Shown here: piece by piece, positions 1 through 5,329 of the stretch
How positions within the stretch are numbered: the stretch's first letter is position 1
Layout of the letters: each line of letters opens with the position of its first letter
From: an uncultured Eubacteriales bacterium
GTDB taxonomy: Bacteria; Bacillota; Clostridia; Monoglobales; Monoglobaceae
Length of the DNA stretch: 11,436 nt
Assembly: GCA_900552305.1 (NCBI GenBank)
Contig: URZD01000054.1
Coordinates: 1-11,436 of the forward strand
Direction: 5' to 3'
Position numbers and translations under genes: made by a program
Notes under the pieces: model-generated
What the model was told of the DNA's origin: nothing
Database searches by the model: none
What the model saw: the letters and a program-made list of their open reading frames with translations, nothing else

Positions 1-1
1 C

Positions 2-136
2 ATACTGCCGATGTTTATACCGGGAATTTTCTATATTATCGGCTATGCTGTCGGACTTACAAGATTCAGCATTATGGAAAAATATCTGCCGTTTCTGATT
101 TATAAGCCTAAAAATAAGGATAAGAAAAAATCATGA
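2..136 (+). CDS. C-terminal end of a membrane protein (partial, unidentified)
   Basis: Only the last 44 codons are inside the window, with a TGA stop at 134-136. The visible part has a hydrophobic stretch (FIPGIFYIIGYAVGL) consistent with a last membrane segment, then a short amphipathic part and a very basic lysine-rich tail that is probably cytoplasmic. The stop overlaps the ATG of the following ApbE gene by four bases (ATGA), so the two are very likely translated from one message. I do not recognise the family. A membrane protein joined to ApbE could be a flavoprotein substrate or a transport partner, but that is inference from position only. Confidence 0.6.
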   Translation: MLPMFIPGIFYIIGYAVGLTRFSIMEKYLPFLIYKPKNKDKKKS

Positions 137-1098
137 GCATGAAGAAATTAAGACCGCTGTTTTTGGCGGTCATTCTTTTAACCGTATGTTTTTCACTTTG
201 GTATAATGAATATTCCGGCGGCAGAAAATATGAGGGAACGGAATTCCTTTTTGATACCGAATGTAGCATTACCGCCTACGGCAAAAATGCAAAAAAGGCG
301 GTAGCGGCGGCGTTTGACCGCCTTGCGGAGATAAACGCCGCAACGGATATGTACAGGGAAGGCTCGGACGTGCATCGGATAAATTCCGCGGCTGCAAATA
401 CGGAAATCAAGGTTTCCGCCGCGACGGCGGAAATTTTGTCGGTTGCGCAGCAAATTGCCGCCGAGACGGACGGAGCCTTTGACGTGACAATCGCTCCGGT
501 GACGGAGCTTTGGGATTTTAAAAGTGAAAATCCAGTGCCGCCCGCCGCGGCGGATATAAAAAACGCCCTTAAAAGGGTCGGCTATGCCGCCCTGAACGTA
601 GACCACGAGAAATGTACCGTAACCAAGAATGACGGCGGGGTAAAAATCGACCTCGGCGGCGTAGCAAAGGGCTATGCGGGGGACGAGGCGCTCCGCGTGA
701 TGCGGGAGTGCGGAGTGAATACGGCGATAGCCGACCTCGGCGGAAATGTGACCTGTATGGGCAAAAATCCAAATTCCAGGGACGGAAAATGGCGGATAGG
801 AATACAGATTCCGTTTGCGCCCACGGGCGAGTACGGTAAAATCGCGGAGACGGACGGCGGTGCGGTTGTGACAAGCGGAACATATCAAAGAAATTTCAAA
901 TATAAGGGTAAGCTCTATCATCATATAATTGATATAAAAACCGGCTATCCGGCAAATCAAAACTACAGCGGAGTGACAATCTCAGGCAAAAACGCCTGTG
1001 TCGCCGACTGCCTTGCAACGGCGTGCTTTGTACTGGGTGAGGAAAAGGGCCGTACGCTTGCGGAAAAGCATGGAGCGGAAATATTTTTTGTAAAATAG
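133..1098 (+). CDS. apbE: FAD:protein FMN transferase (ApbE family)
   Basis: ApbE proteins act outside the cytoplasmic membrane and attach FMN from FAD to a Thr/Ser of flavoproteins such as Rnf/Nqr subunits and FMN-binding-domain proteins, using Mg2+. The 321-residue length is normal. Residues 5-24 form an N-terminal hydrophobic anchor or signal; LTVC at 16-19 is only a poor lipobox, so lipidation is doubtful. Family motifs follow in order: DTECSITAYG (41-50), FDVTIAPVTELWDF (116-129), IDLGGVAKGYAGDEA (172-186), DLGGNV (201-206), VVTSGTYQR (245-253), YHHIIDIKTGYPA (262-274) and ADCLATACFVLG (291-302), whose Asp and Thr match the metal ligands. The start at 133 overlaps the previous stop by four bases; the in-frame ATG at 139 is an alternative. 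No hairpin terminator is visible after the stop. Confidence 0.95.
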   Translation: MSMKKLRPLFLAVILLTVCFSLWYNEYSGGRKYEGTEFLFDTECSITAYGKNAKKAVAAAFDRLAEINAATDMYREGSDVHRINSAAANTEIKVSAATAEILSVAQQIAAETDGAFDVTIAPVTELWDFKSENPVPPAAADIKNALKRVGYAALNVDHEKCTVTKNDGGVKIDLGGVAKGYAGDEALRVMRECGVNTAIADLGGNVTCMGKNPNSRDGKWRIGIQIPFAPTGEYGKIAETDGGAVVTSGTYQRNFKYKGKLYHHIIDIKTGYPANQNYSGVTISGKNACVADCLATACFVLGEEKGRTLAEKHGAEIFFVK

Positions 1099-1132
1099 AT
1101 ATTAAGATTTTATAAACATTGACCGCTGATAA

Positions 1133-1162
1133 TTGACAGAATGTGCCATAATATGTTATAGT
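1133..1162 (+). promoter_or_regulatory. Sigma-A promoter with extended -10, for the COG2426-PAP2 unit
   Basis: TTGACA (1133-1138), an 18-bp spacer, and TATAGT (1157-1162) preceded by TG at 1154-1155, giving an extended -10. Transcription would begin near 1168-1170, which leaves a leader of about 200 nt before the GTG start at 1372. It lies in the gap after apbE, so the downstream pair need not depend on apbE transcription. Confidence 0.75.
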
Positions 1163-1171
1163 GTTTAATGG

Positions 1172-1225
1172 TTAGCCGAAATTATGCCTTTTTCGGGCAG
1201 GTTTGGAGTATTCTCTTTCGGCTAA
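1172..1225 (+). repeat. Structured repeat element, copy 1 (short form)
   Basis: A perfect 10-bp inverted repeat, TTAGCCGAAA (1172-1181) and TTTCGGCTAA (1216-1225), encloses 34 bases containing a small inner hairpin (TGCC 1185-1188 with GGCA 1196-1199). The minus-strand sequence at 10933-11054 has the same outer arms and a closely similar inner block (ATGCCTTT, then a GGCA arm, then a run ending in TTTCGGCTA). Weaker resemblance continues past the right arm to about 1262. It lies at the start of the transcript from the 1133-1162 promoter. There is no U-tract, so it is not a simple terminator. Its function is unknown. Confidence 0.6.
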
Positions 1226-1358
1226 GCGGCGGCAAGCGCAATTATCGAATAGGCTATGCTGTTTATTTGATGAAAACGTGTAATGGTATAACAGGCGGCT
1301 GACACGCCTGCGGTTAGTTTGGCATATTTGGATAAAATAGCGGGACAGACGTCCTATT
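1226..1358 (+). other. Remainder of the long 5' leader with a second hairpin
   Basis: This stretch, between the repeat element and the ribosome site at 1359-1365, has no convincing gene with a ribosome site. It contains CAGGCG (1292-1297) paired with CGCCTG (1305-1310) over a 7-nt loop, with no U-run after it. I compared it by eye with common riboswitch signatures (SAM, TPP, FMN, yybP-type, fluoride, T-box) and saw no match. A 44-codon reading frame at 1168-1302 crosses the leader; it has no Shine-Dalgarno. Confidence 0.4.
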
Positions 1359-1371
1359 AAAGGAGAAAAAA

Positions 1372-1851
1372 GTGGAAGGTTTTTTTGGCAGTTTCGGCGG
1401 AAAGGTTTTTCTTACCTTTCTTATATCAATGGCTCCGGTGGTTGAGCTGAGAGGCGCGATACCGTATGCTACGGCAAACGGCATAAATCTGTGGCTCGCG
1501 ATTGCGGTGTCGGTTATCGGGAACATGATTCCCGTGCCGTTCATTATTCTGTTTATAAGAAAGATTTTCGGCTGGCTGCGTAAAAAGAGCGAAAAGTTAA
1601 ATTCGCTGGTCGGACACTTTGAACGCAAGGCGGAAAAGCATCAGGAAACCGTAAAACGCTATAAGTTTTGGGGGTTGTTCGTTTTGGTTGCAATACCTCT
1701 GCCCGGAACGGGAGCGTGGACGGGTGCGCTTGTTGCCGCGATGCTTGAAATGCGGCTTAAGGATGCCGTTCCCGCGATTTTTATGGGCGTTATTGCCGCT
1801 GGAATAATAATGTCAACATTTTCATACGGAATATTCAGCATGGTGAAATAG
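1372..1851 (+). CDS. Small multidrug export family membrane protein (COG2426 / PF06695)
   Basis: A 159-residue integral membrane protein that I place in the 'small multi-drug export' family. Despite that name, the transported substrate is not established. Hydrophobic segments lie at about 12-37, 40-62, 98-124 and 133-155, with a basic, probably cytoplasmic loop at 63-97. Two proline/glycine-rich conserved parts stand out: VVELRGAIPYA (23-33, with E25 and R27) and IPLPGTGAWTGAL (108-120). They recall the paired re-entrant motifs of DedA-type carriers. The start is GTG at 1372, chosen because AAAGGAG (1359-1365) lies six bases upstream. The gene is first in a unit with the PAP2 phosphatase, 22 bp downstream. 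Family assignment is fairly sure; function is not. Confidence 0.85.
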   Translation: MEGFFGSFGGKVFLTFLISMAPVVELRGAIPYATANGINLWLAIAVSVIGNMIPVPFIILFIRKIFGWLRKKSEKLNSLVGHFERKAEKHQETVKRYKFWGLFVLVAIPLPGTGAWTGALVAAMLEMRLKDAVPAIFMGVIAAGIIMSTFSYGIFSMVK

Positions 1852-1873
1852 GCGCACGGGAGTGTGAGATATA

Positions 1874-2410
1874 ATGCTTTTAGGAACAGAGGCGGCGGAG
1901 TTTCGGCTGCTTGAAATGATACACGACATATTTGAGAGCCGGTTTACGGATTTTATTATGCCGAGGATAACCGCGCTCGGCAATGCGGGGATAATATGGA
2001 TAATACTTGCCGCGGTTTTGCTGTGTATACCGAGGTACAGACGGTGCGGAGCGGTGCTTGCTGCGGGACTTTTGGCGGGGTTGGTTTTCGGAAACCTGCT
2101 GATTAAGCCGCTTATTCACAGACCAAGGCCGTGCTGGCTGTATGAGGTACAGTTGATTACTAAAATACCGTCGGATTACTCGTTTCCTTCCGGACATACC
2201 TACTCATCGTTTACGGCGGCGTTTCTGCTTTTAAGGTACAACAAACGGTGGGGGATTGCCGCATTAGCTCTTGCGGTATTGATAGCGTTTTCAAGAATGT
2301 ATCTGTACGCGCATTTTCCTACGGATGTTCTCGGCGGGATTGTGCTTGCCGTGGCTGTAAGCACGGCTGTGACTGCGATTGACAAGAGGATAGAAACAAA
2401 AGAAATATAA
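1874..2410 (+). CDS. PAP2-family membrane phosphatase (BcrC / lipid phosphatase type)
   Basis: This is a 178-residue membrane phosphatase with the complete PAP2 signature: K78-x6-R85-P86 (in KPLIHRPRP), PSGH at 105-108, and S140-R141-x5-H147-x3-D151. The two His residues and the Asp are the expected catalytic set, so the enzyme should be active. Such enzymes remove phosphate from undecaprenyl pyrophosphate, phosphatidylglycerol phosphate or similar lipids on the outer face of the membrane. The substrate cannot be read from sequence. Membrane segments lie at about 38-52, 58-77, 111-120, 127-140 and 153-169. A modest GGGAG ribosome site (1858-1862) precedes the ATG. It follows the COG2426 gene by 22 bp and is followed by a terminator, so the two form an operon. 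Confidence 0.93.
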   Translation: MLLGTEAAEFRLLEMIHDIFESRFTDFIMPRITALGNAGIIWIILAAVLLCIPRYRRCGAVLAAGLLAGLVFGNLLIKPLIHRPRPCWLYEVQLITKIPSDYSFPSGHTYSSFTAAFLLLRYNKRWGIAALALAVLIAFSRMYLYAHFPTDVLGGIVLAVAVSTAVTAIDKRIETKEI

Positions 2411-2423
2411 GATAAAAGAATTT

Positions 2424-2458
2424 GCTCCGACCGCGCAAAGCGCAGTCGGGGCGTTTTT
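2424..2458 (+). terminator. Intrinsic terminator after the PAP2 gene
   Basis: GCTCCGAC (2424-2431) pairs with GTCGGGGC (2445-2452), with an inner GCGC/GCGC stem around AAA and one mismatch, followed by five T (2454-2458). It starts 14 bp after the PAP2 stop. Confidence 0.85.
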
Positions 2459-2495
2459 AATGCCGTTCGGGGTGTCTTTATGGGGACAGTAAAAT

Positions 2496-2545
2496 GCGTG
2501 CTAAAGATTCAAGCCGAACCGCAAGGCACACTCTCCGCAGCACGC
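2496..2545 (-). repeat. Inverted repeat downstream of lrgB, possible weak terminator
   Basis: GCGTGCT (2496-2502) is the reverse complement of AGCACGC (2539-2545), enclosing 36 bases with a small GCC/GGC inner stem. Flanking T-runs occur on both strands: TTTTT at 2547-2551 on the plus strand, and a TTTT on the minus strand opposite 2491-2494. Since lrgB ends at 2564 on the minus strand, it may help end the lrgAB transcript. The loop is long, so this is tentative. Confidence 0.35.
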
Positions 2546-2563
2546 GTTTTTACACTTCACATA

Positions 2564-3250
2564 CTATATTCCGAAAAATATCAGCATAAACACAGTTGCA
2601 AGACCGCATATACCGATTGCAATACCGCTCATGATTCCCTCTGTTTCGCCTATTTCTATCGCTTTTGACGTGCCAAGGGCGTGGCATGACGCGCCGATTG
2701 CCAGTCCCGCCGCAATGGGGTTGTCTATGTGAAACCATTTGATGAAATACGGACACATAATTGCGCCGAACACGCCGGTAAAGCAAACCGCCGCAACGGT
2801 CAGCGGGACTATTCCGCCAATCTGCCCCGAAACCTCGGAGGCGATAGCAGTGGTAACCGACTTTGGCAAAAGGCTTACCGTAACGTCCGAGGGCAGTCCG
2901 AAAAGCCGCGAAAGAACAAACACGCTGATTACCGAGGTAGCCGCGCCGACCACGCAGCCGACCAGTATCGGCAGCCGGTTGCGCTTTATAATATCAATCC
3001 GCGCGAACATAGGAACGGCGAGCGCCGCGGTTGCGGGGGCGAGTATCATTGTTATAAAATCTCCGCCGACAAGAAAGCTTTCGAGCGGGATTCGGAGCGC
3101 GTAGAGCAGACCTATTATAAGAAGGCTTGCGATAACCATAGGGTTTGCAATGGGTGTGTCAAATCTGTCCTTGATTTTTACTCCGATGATATATGCCAAA
3201 ATACAAATTGTTACGCCGAAAATCGGACGTGAGGTTAATTCCGCAATCAT
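2564..3250 (-). CDS. lrgB: LrgB/CidB family membrane protein
   Basis: LrgB works with LrgA in the inner membrane. In staphylococci and Bacillus the pair is linked to control of murein hydrolase activity and to pyruvate or glycolate transport. The protein has 228 residues, close to the family norm, and many hydrophobic segments. Conserved parts are NPMVIA (36-41), LLPKSVTTAIASEVSGQIGG (127-146) and GASCHALGTSKAIEIGETEG (186-205), all diagnostic of LrgB. The ATG (3250-3248) overlaps the lrgA TGA by four bases, and a GGAGG inside the end of lrgA serves as ribosome site. The gene runs towards the COG2426-PAP2 unit, and the two transcripts meet at about 2459-2563. Confidence 0.95.
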   Translation of the reverse strand: MIAELTSRPIFGVTICILAYIIGVKIKDRFDTPIANPMVIASLLIIGLLYALRIPLESFLVGGDFITMILAPATAALAVPMFARIDIIKRNRLPILVGCVVGAATSVISVFVLSRLFGLPSDVTVSLLPKSVTTAIASEVSGQIGGIVPLTVAAVCFTGVFGAIMCPYFIKWFHIDNPIAAGLAIGASCHALGTSKAIEIGETEGIMSGIAIGICGLATVFMLIFFGI

Positions 3251-3624
3251 AATATTTTTTCCTCCCCGTTTTTGTTTCTGTTTATAAGAAATATGACCAG
3301 CTTAACCGAATACGCCGTTGCGAGAAATGTAAGCACGGTTGTTATAAGGCATATCAGCACAAACGGCACAAAAACCTCGCCGAGGACGTCAAGATAGCCT
3401 ATAATCGAAACGGTAGGCGGTATAAACATTAGCGACATATTTTTGAGCAAAAAGTCGGTTATCGCCTCTATGCGCCGCTTGCGCACGGCTCCGGTACACA
3501 GCAGTATAAAAAGCAGCACCATTGCGATAACGCTACCCGGGAACGGTATCGGCAGCAGATATGATATAATATCTCCGACAAAACAAATACAAAAAACGAT
3601 AAAAATCTGGTTAAGCAGTTTCAA
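3247..3624 (-). CDS. lrgA: LrgA/CidA family holin-like membrane protein
   Basis: This is the partner of LrgB, a small holin-like membrane protein. The sequence shows LLPIPFPGSVIAMVLLF (23-39) and LLKNMSLMFIPPTVSIIG (59-76), both characteristic of the CidA/LrgA family, plus four hydrophobic segments and a basic C-terminal end. I chose a TTG start at 3624-3622 (125 residues, beginning MKLLNQIF) because AGGTGG (3636-3631) lies six bases upstream. The reading frame also holds a TTG at 3639, but that has no ribosome site and would place AGGTGG inside the gene. Transcription comes from the promoter at 3657-3685. The gene overlaps lrgB by four bases. Confidence 0.92.
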   Translation of the reverse strand: MKLLNQIFIVFCICFVGDIISYLLPIPFPGSVIAMVLLFILLCTGAVRKRRIEAITDFLLKNMSLMFIPPTVSIIGYLDVLGEVFVPFVLICLITTVLTFLATAYSVKLVIFLINRNKNGEEKIL

Positions 3625-3656
3625 AAAAGTCCACCTCAAAAAAATATTCTTTTAAG

Positions 3657-3685
3657 AGTATACCACATATAAAATACTTTGTAAA
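3657..3685 (-). promoter_or_regulatory. Promoter of lrgAB
   Basis: On the minus strand, TTTACA (3685-3680), a 17-bp spacer and TATACT (3662-3657), with TGG directly before the -10 (extended -10). The start would fall near 3650, giving a leader of about 25 nt before the TTG at 3624. No operator palindrome or LytTR-type repeat was obvious. Confidence 0.75.
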
Positions 3686-3716
3686 CCGTTAAGCGGCGGG
3701 TTTTGGCAAAAAATTC

Positions 3717-3745
3717 TTGTTTTTGGGCGATAATTGTGATAAACT
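3717..3745 (+). promoter_or_regulatory. Possible promoter of the GNAT gene
   Basis: TTGTTT (3717-3722), a 17-bp spacer and TAAACT (3740-3745), with TGA before the -10 (extended -10). The match is weaker than at the neighbouring promoters. It is divergent from the lrgAB promoter, with about 30 bp between the two -35 boxes. Confidence 0.45.
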
Positions 3746-3791
3746 TTTAAATATGGGGCGTGAGTCAATAAGCAAAAAGGAGATAATGACA

Positions 3792-4268
3792 ATGAGTGAT
3801 TTAAAGATAAGACGTGCCGAAAACGCCGACATTCCGGGACTGCACAGGCTGCTCTTGCAGGTAAACAAGGTACACAGCGATATACGGCCGGATTTGTTCC
3901 GCGAGGGCGGCATTAAGTATACCGATGACGAGCTGAAGGAGATTATTGCGGACGACAAAAAACCGATTTTTGTTGCGGAGTCGGACGGCGATGTGTGCGG
4001 CTATGCGTTCTGTATTCACAAGCAGAAGCAGGGCAGTACCTCGCTTACGGATATAAAAACTCTATACATTGACGATTTATGCGTTGACGCGGCGGCTCGT
4101 GGCGGGCATATAGGTACCCGTCTTTACGAATATGTGATTGAATACGCAAAGGTCTGCGGCTGCTATAACGTAACTCTTAACGTGTGGGCGGGGAATGACT
4201 CCGCGCTTAAATTCTACGAAAAAGTGGGACTTAAGGTCCAGAAAACAGGAATGGAAAAGGTTTTATAG
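3792..4268 (+). CDS. GNAT family N-acetyltransferase
   Basis: A 158-residue single-domain GNAT enzyme that would move an acetyl group from acetyl-CoA to an unknown amine. IRRAENADIPGLHRLL (6-21) is the usual N-terminal strand and helix; IFVAESDGDVCGYAFC (59-74) is the central sheet; LYIDDLCVDAAARGGHIGTR (91-110) is the acetyl-CoA motif; NVTLNVWAGNDSALKFYEKVGLK (126-148) is the C-terminal GNAT motif. The CoA loop reads RGGHIG, with His in place of the usual Gly at the fourth position. I recall similar loops in other clostridial GNATs, so this is unlikely to be damage. The ATG at 3792 is chosen because AAGGAG (3777-3782) lies nine bases upstream; the ATG at 3786 is too close. It stands alone between lrgAB and the Asp23 gene. 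Confidence 0.9.
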   Translation: MSDLKIRRAENADIPGLHRLLLQVNKVHSDIRPDLFREGGIKYTDDELKEIIADDKKPIFVAESDGDVCGYAFCIHKQKQGSTSLTDIKTLYIDDLCVDAAARGGHIGTRLYEYVIEYAKVCGCYNVTLNVWAGNDSALKFYEKVGLKVQKTGMEKVL

Positions 4269-4282
4269 AAAAGCGCCGTGCG

Positions 4283-4306
4283 GGCGGCTTGAAAATATTT
4301 GCCGCC
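4283..4306 (+). other. GC-rich hairpin after the GNAT gene
   Basis: GGCGGC (4283-4288) pairs with GCCGCC (4301-4306) over an A/T-rich 12-nt loop, 14 bp past the GNAT stop. It is followed by an A-run, not a T-run, so it is not a standard terminator. It might slow transcription or protect the 3' end. Confidence 0.35.
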
Positions 4307-4331
4307 GCGGCAACAAAAAATCAAAAATCTA

Positions 4332-4360
4332 TTGTAATATTCGTATTTATATGCTATACT
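4332..4360 (+). promoter_or_regulatory. Promoter of the Asp23-nusB-Kae1-like unit
   Basis: TTGTAA (4332-4337), a 17-bp spacer and TATACT (4355-4360), with TGC directly before it (extended -10). The start would fall near 4367, giving a leader of about 38 nt. It is the only clear promoter before this gene group. Confidence 0.75.
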
Positions 4361-4404
4361 GAATATATATATTTTTGACTGCAAAAAGTAAGGAGGTCAT
4401 ATAT

Positions 4405-4905
4405 ATGAGTAAGGATTTAAATGAAGAAAAGAACGTAAATACAAAGCTGGACGCTGACGGACACGTTACCATTTCGGACGAGGTTGTTGCGACGATTGCG
4501 TCAATCGCGGCAAAGAGTACCGAGGGTGTGTACGGCATGGTGAACACCATTACGGGCGGCTTTGCGGAGTTTTTGGGAATGAAAAATCCGTCAAAGGGCG
4601 TAAAGGTGCAGATAACCGACCGCGACGTCAAAATCGATATGTCCGTAATCGTTGAGTACGGCGTAAAGATTCCCGATGTCGCATGGGAAATCCAGGATAA
4701 GGTTAAGAGCGAGGTCGAGGCAATGACCGGACTGAATGTTGCCGCGGTTAATGTCAGCATTGACGGCGTGAACATGAACGTCAAGCCTGTAGGGAATACG
4801 GACGCGGAAAAAACGACGGAGCCTGAAACCGCCGCAGATACGGAAAACGCAGAGGTAACAGAGCCGACAGAAGCTGCCGGTGCGGAAACCCAAACAGAGG
4901 AATAA
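4405..4905 (+). CDS. Asp23/Gls24 family protein (YqhY-like)
   Basis: A small cytoplasmic Asp23/Gls24-domain protein. B. subtilis YqhY, also encoded just before nusB, is linked to acetyl-CoA carboxylase balance; staphylococcal Asp23 is a membrane-associated stress protein. The 166 residues include DGHVTISDEVVATIASIAA (18-36), KGVKVQITDRDVKIDMSVIV (64-83) and PDVAWEIQDKVKSEVEAMTG (90-109), matching the family, then VNVSIDGV (115-122). Residues 133-166 are a low-complexity acidic Glu/Thr/Ala tail with no domain. The ATG is chosen because a near-perfect AAGGAGGT (4390-4397) ends seven bases upstream. A longer reading frame from a TTG at 4375 would include that ribosome site and is unlikely. nusB follows 19 bp downstream. 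Confidence 0.92.
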   Translation: MSKDLNEEKNVNTKLDADGHVTISDEVVATIASIAAKSTEGVYGMVNTITGGFAEFLGMKNPSKGVKVQITDRDVKIDMSVIVEYGVKIPDVAWEIQDKVKSEVEAMTGLNVAAVNVSIDGVNMNVKPVGNTDAEKTTEPETAADTENAEVTEPTEAAGAETQTEE

Positions 4906-4924
4906 ACAAAAACAGAGGTAGATT

Positions 4925-5329
4925 ATGAACAGAACAAAAGCAAGAGAGTATGCGTTTATACTTCTCTTTGAATACAGATTTCAGCCGGAGGAGATAGGCG
5001 CGATCCTTGAACGCTTTGACGAGGAATACAATCCCGATACGCAAAAGGAGTATATAGAGGACGTTGTCCTCGGCGCAGCGCGGAATATAGAGGAAATAGA
5101 CGCGGCAATCAACAGCGCGTCAGACCGTACCATTCAGCGTATGTCATATGTCTGCGCGGCGGTACTCAGGCTTGCCGTGTACGAGATAACGCGCCGTGAT
5201 GATATTCCGGGCATGGTTTCGCTTAACGAGGCGGTATCGCTTGCGAAGAAATACGACGGCGAGGAGGCTGCGCCGTTTGTGAATGCGGTGCTTGACAAAA
5301 TAATAAAGGCGCAGGCGGCAAAGATATGA
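4925..5329 (+). CDS. nusB: Transcription antitermination factor NusB
   Basis: NusB binds boxA RNA together with NusE (ribosomal protein S10) and promotes antitermination of rRNA operons. The 134-residue all-helical protein shows the family marks: TKAREYAFILLFEYRF (4-19), LRLAVYEI (81-88), DIPGMVSLNEAVSLAKKY (93-110) and FVNAVLDKI (118-126). AGAGG (4914-4918) lies six bases before the ATG. The stop overlaps the start of the Kae1-like gene by four bases (ATGA), which points to coupled translation. The place after an Asp23 gene and before xseA matches the B. subtilis yqhY-nusB region. Confidence 0.96.
   Translation: MNRTKAREYAFILLFEYRFQPEEIGAILERFDEEYNPDTQKEYIEDVVLGAARNIEEIDAAINSASDRTIQRMSYVCAAVLRLAVYEITRRDDIPGMVSLNEAVSLAKKYDGEEAAPFVNAVLDKIIKAQAAKI

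Noticed and set aside
133..1098. ApbE as a lipoprotein
   Set aside because: LTVC at residues 16-19 has Val before the Cys, where lipoboxes need a small residue, so a plain anchor or signal is safer.
2480..2668. 62-codon plus-strand frame after the PAP2 terminator
   Set aside because: It overlaps the inverted repeat and the end of lrgB, has no ribosome site, and ends in antisense of lrgB.
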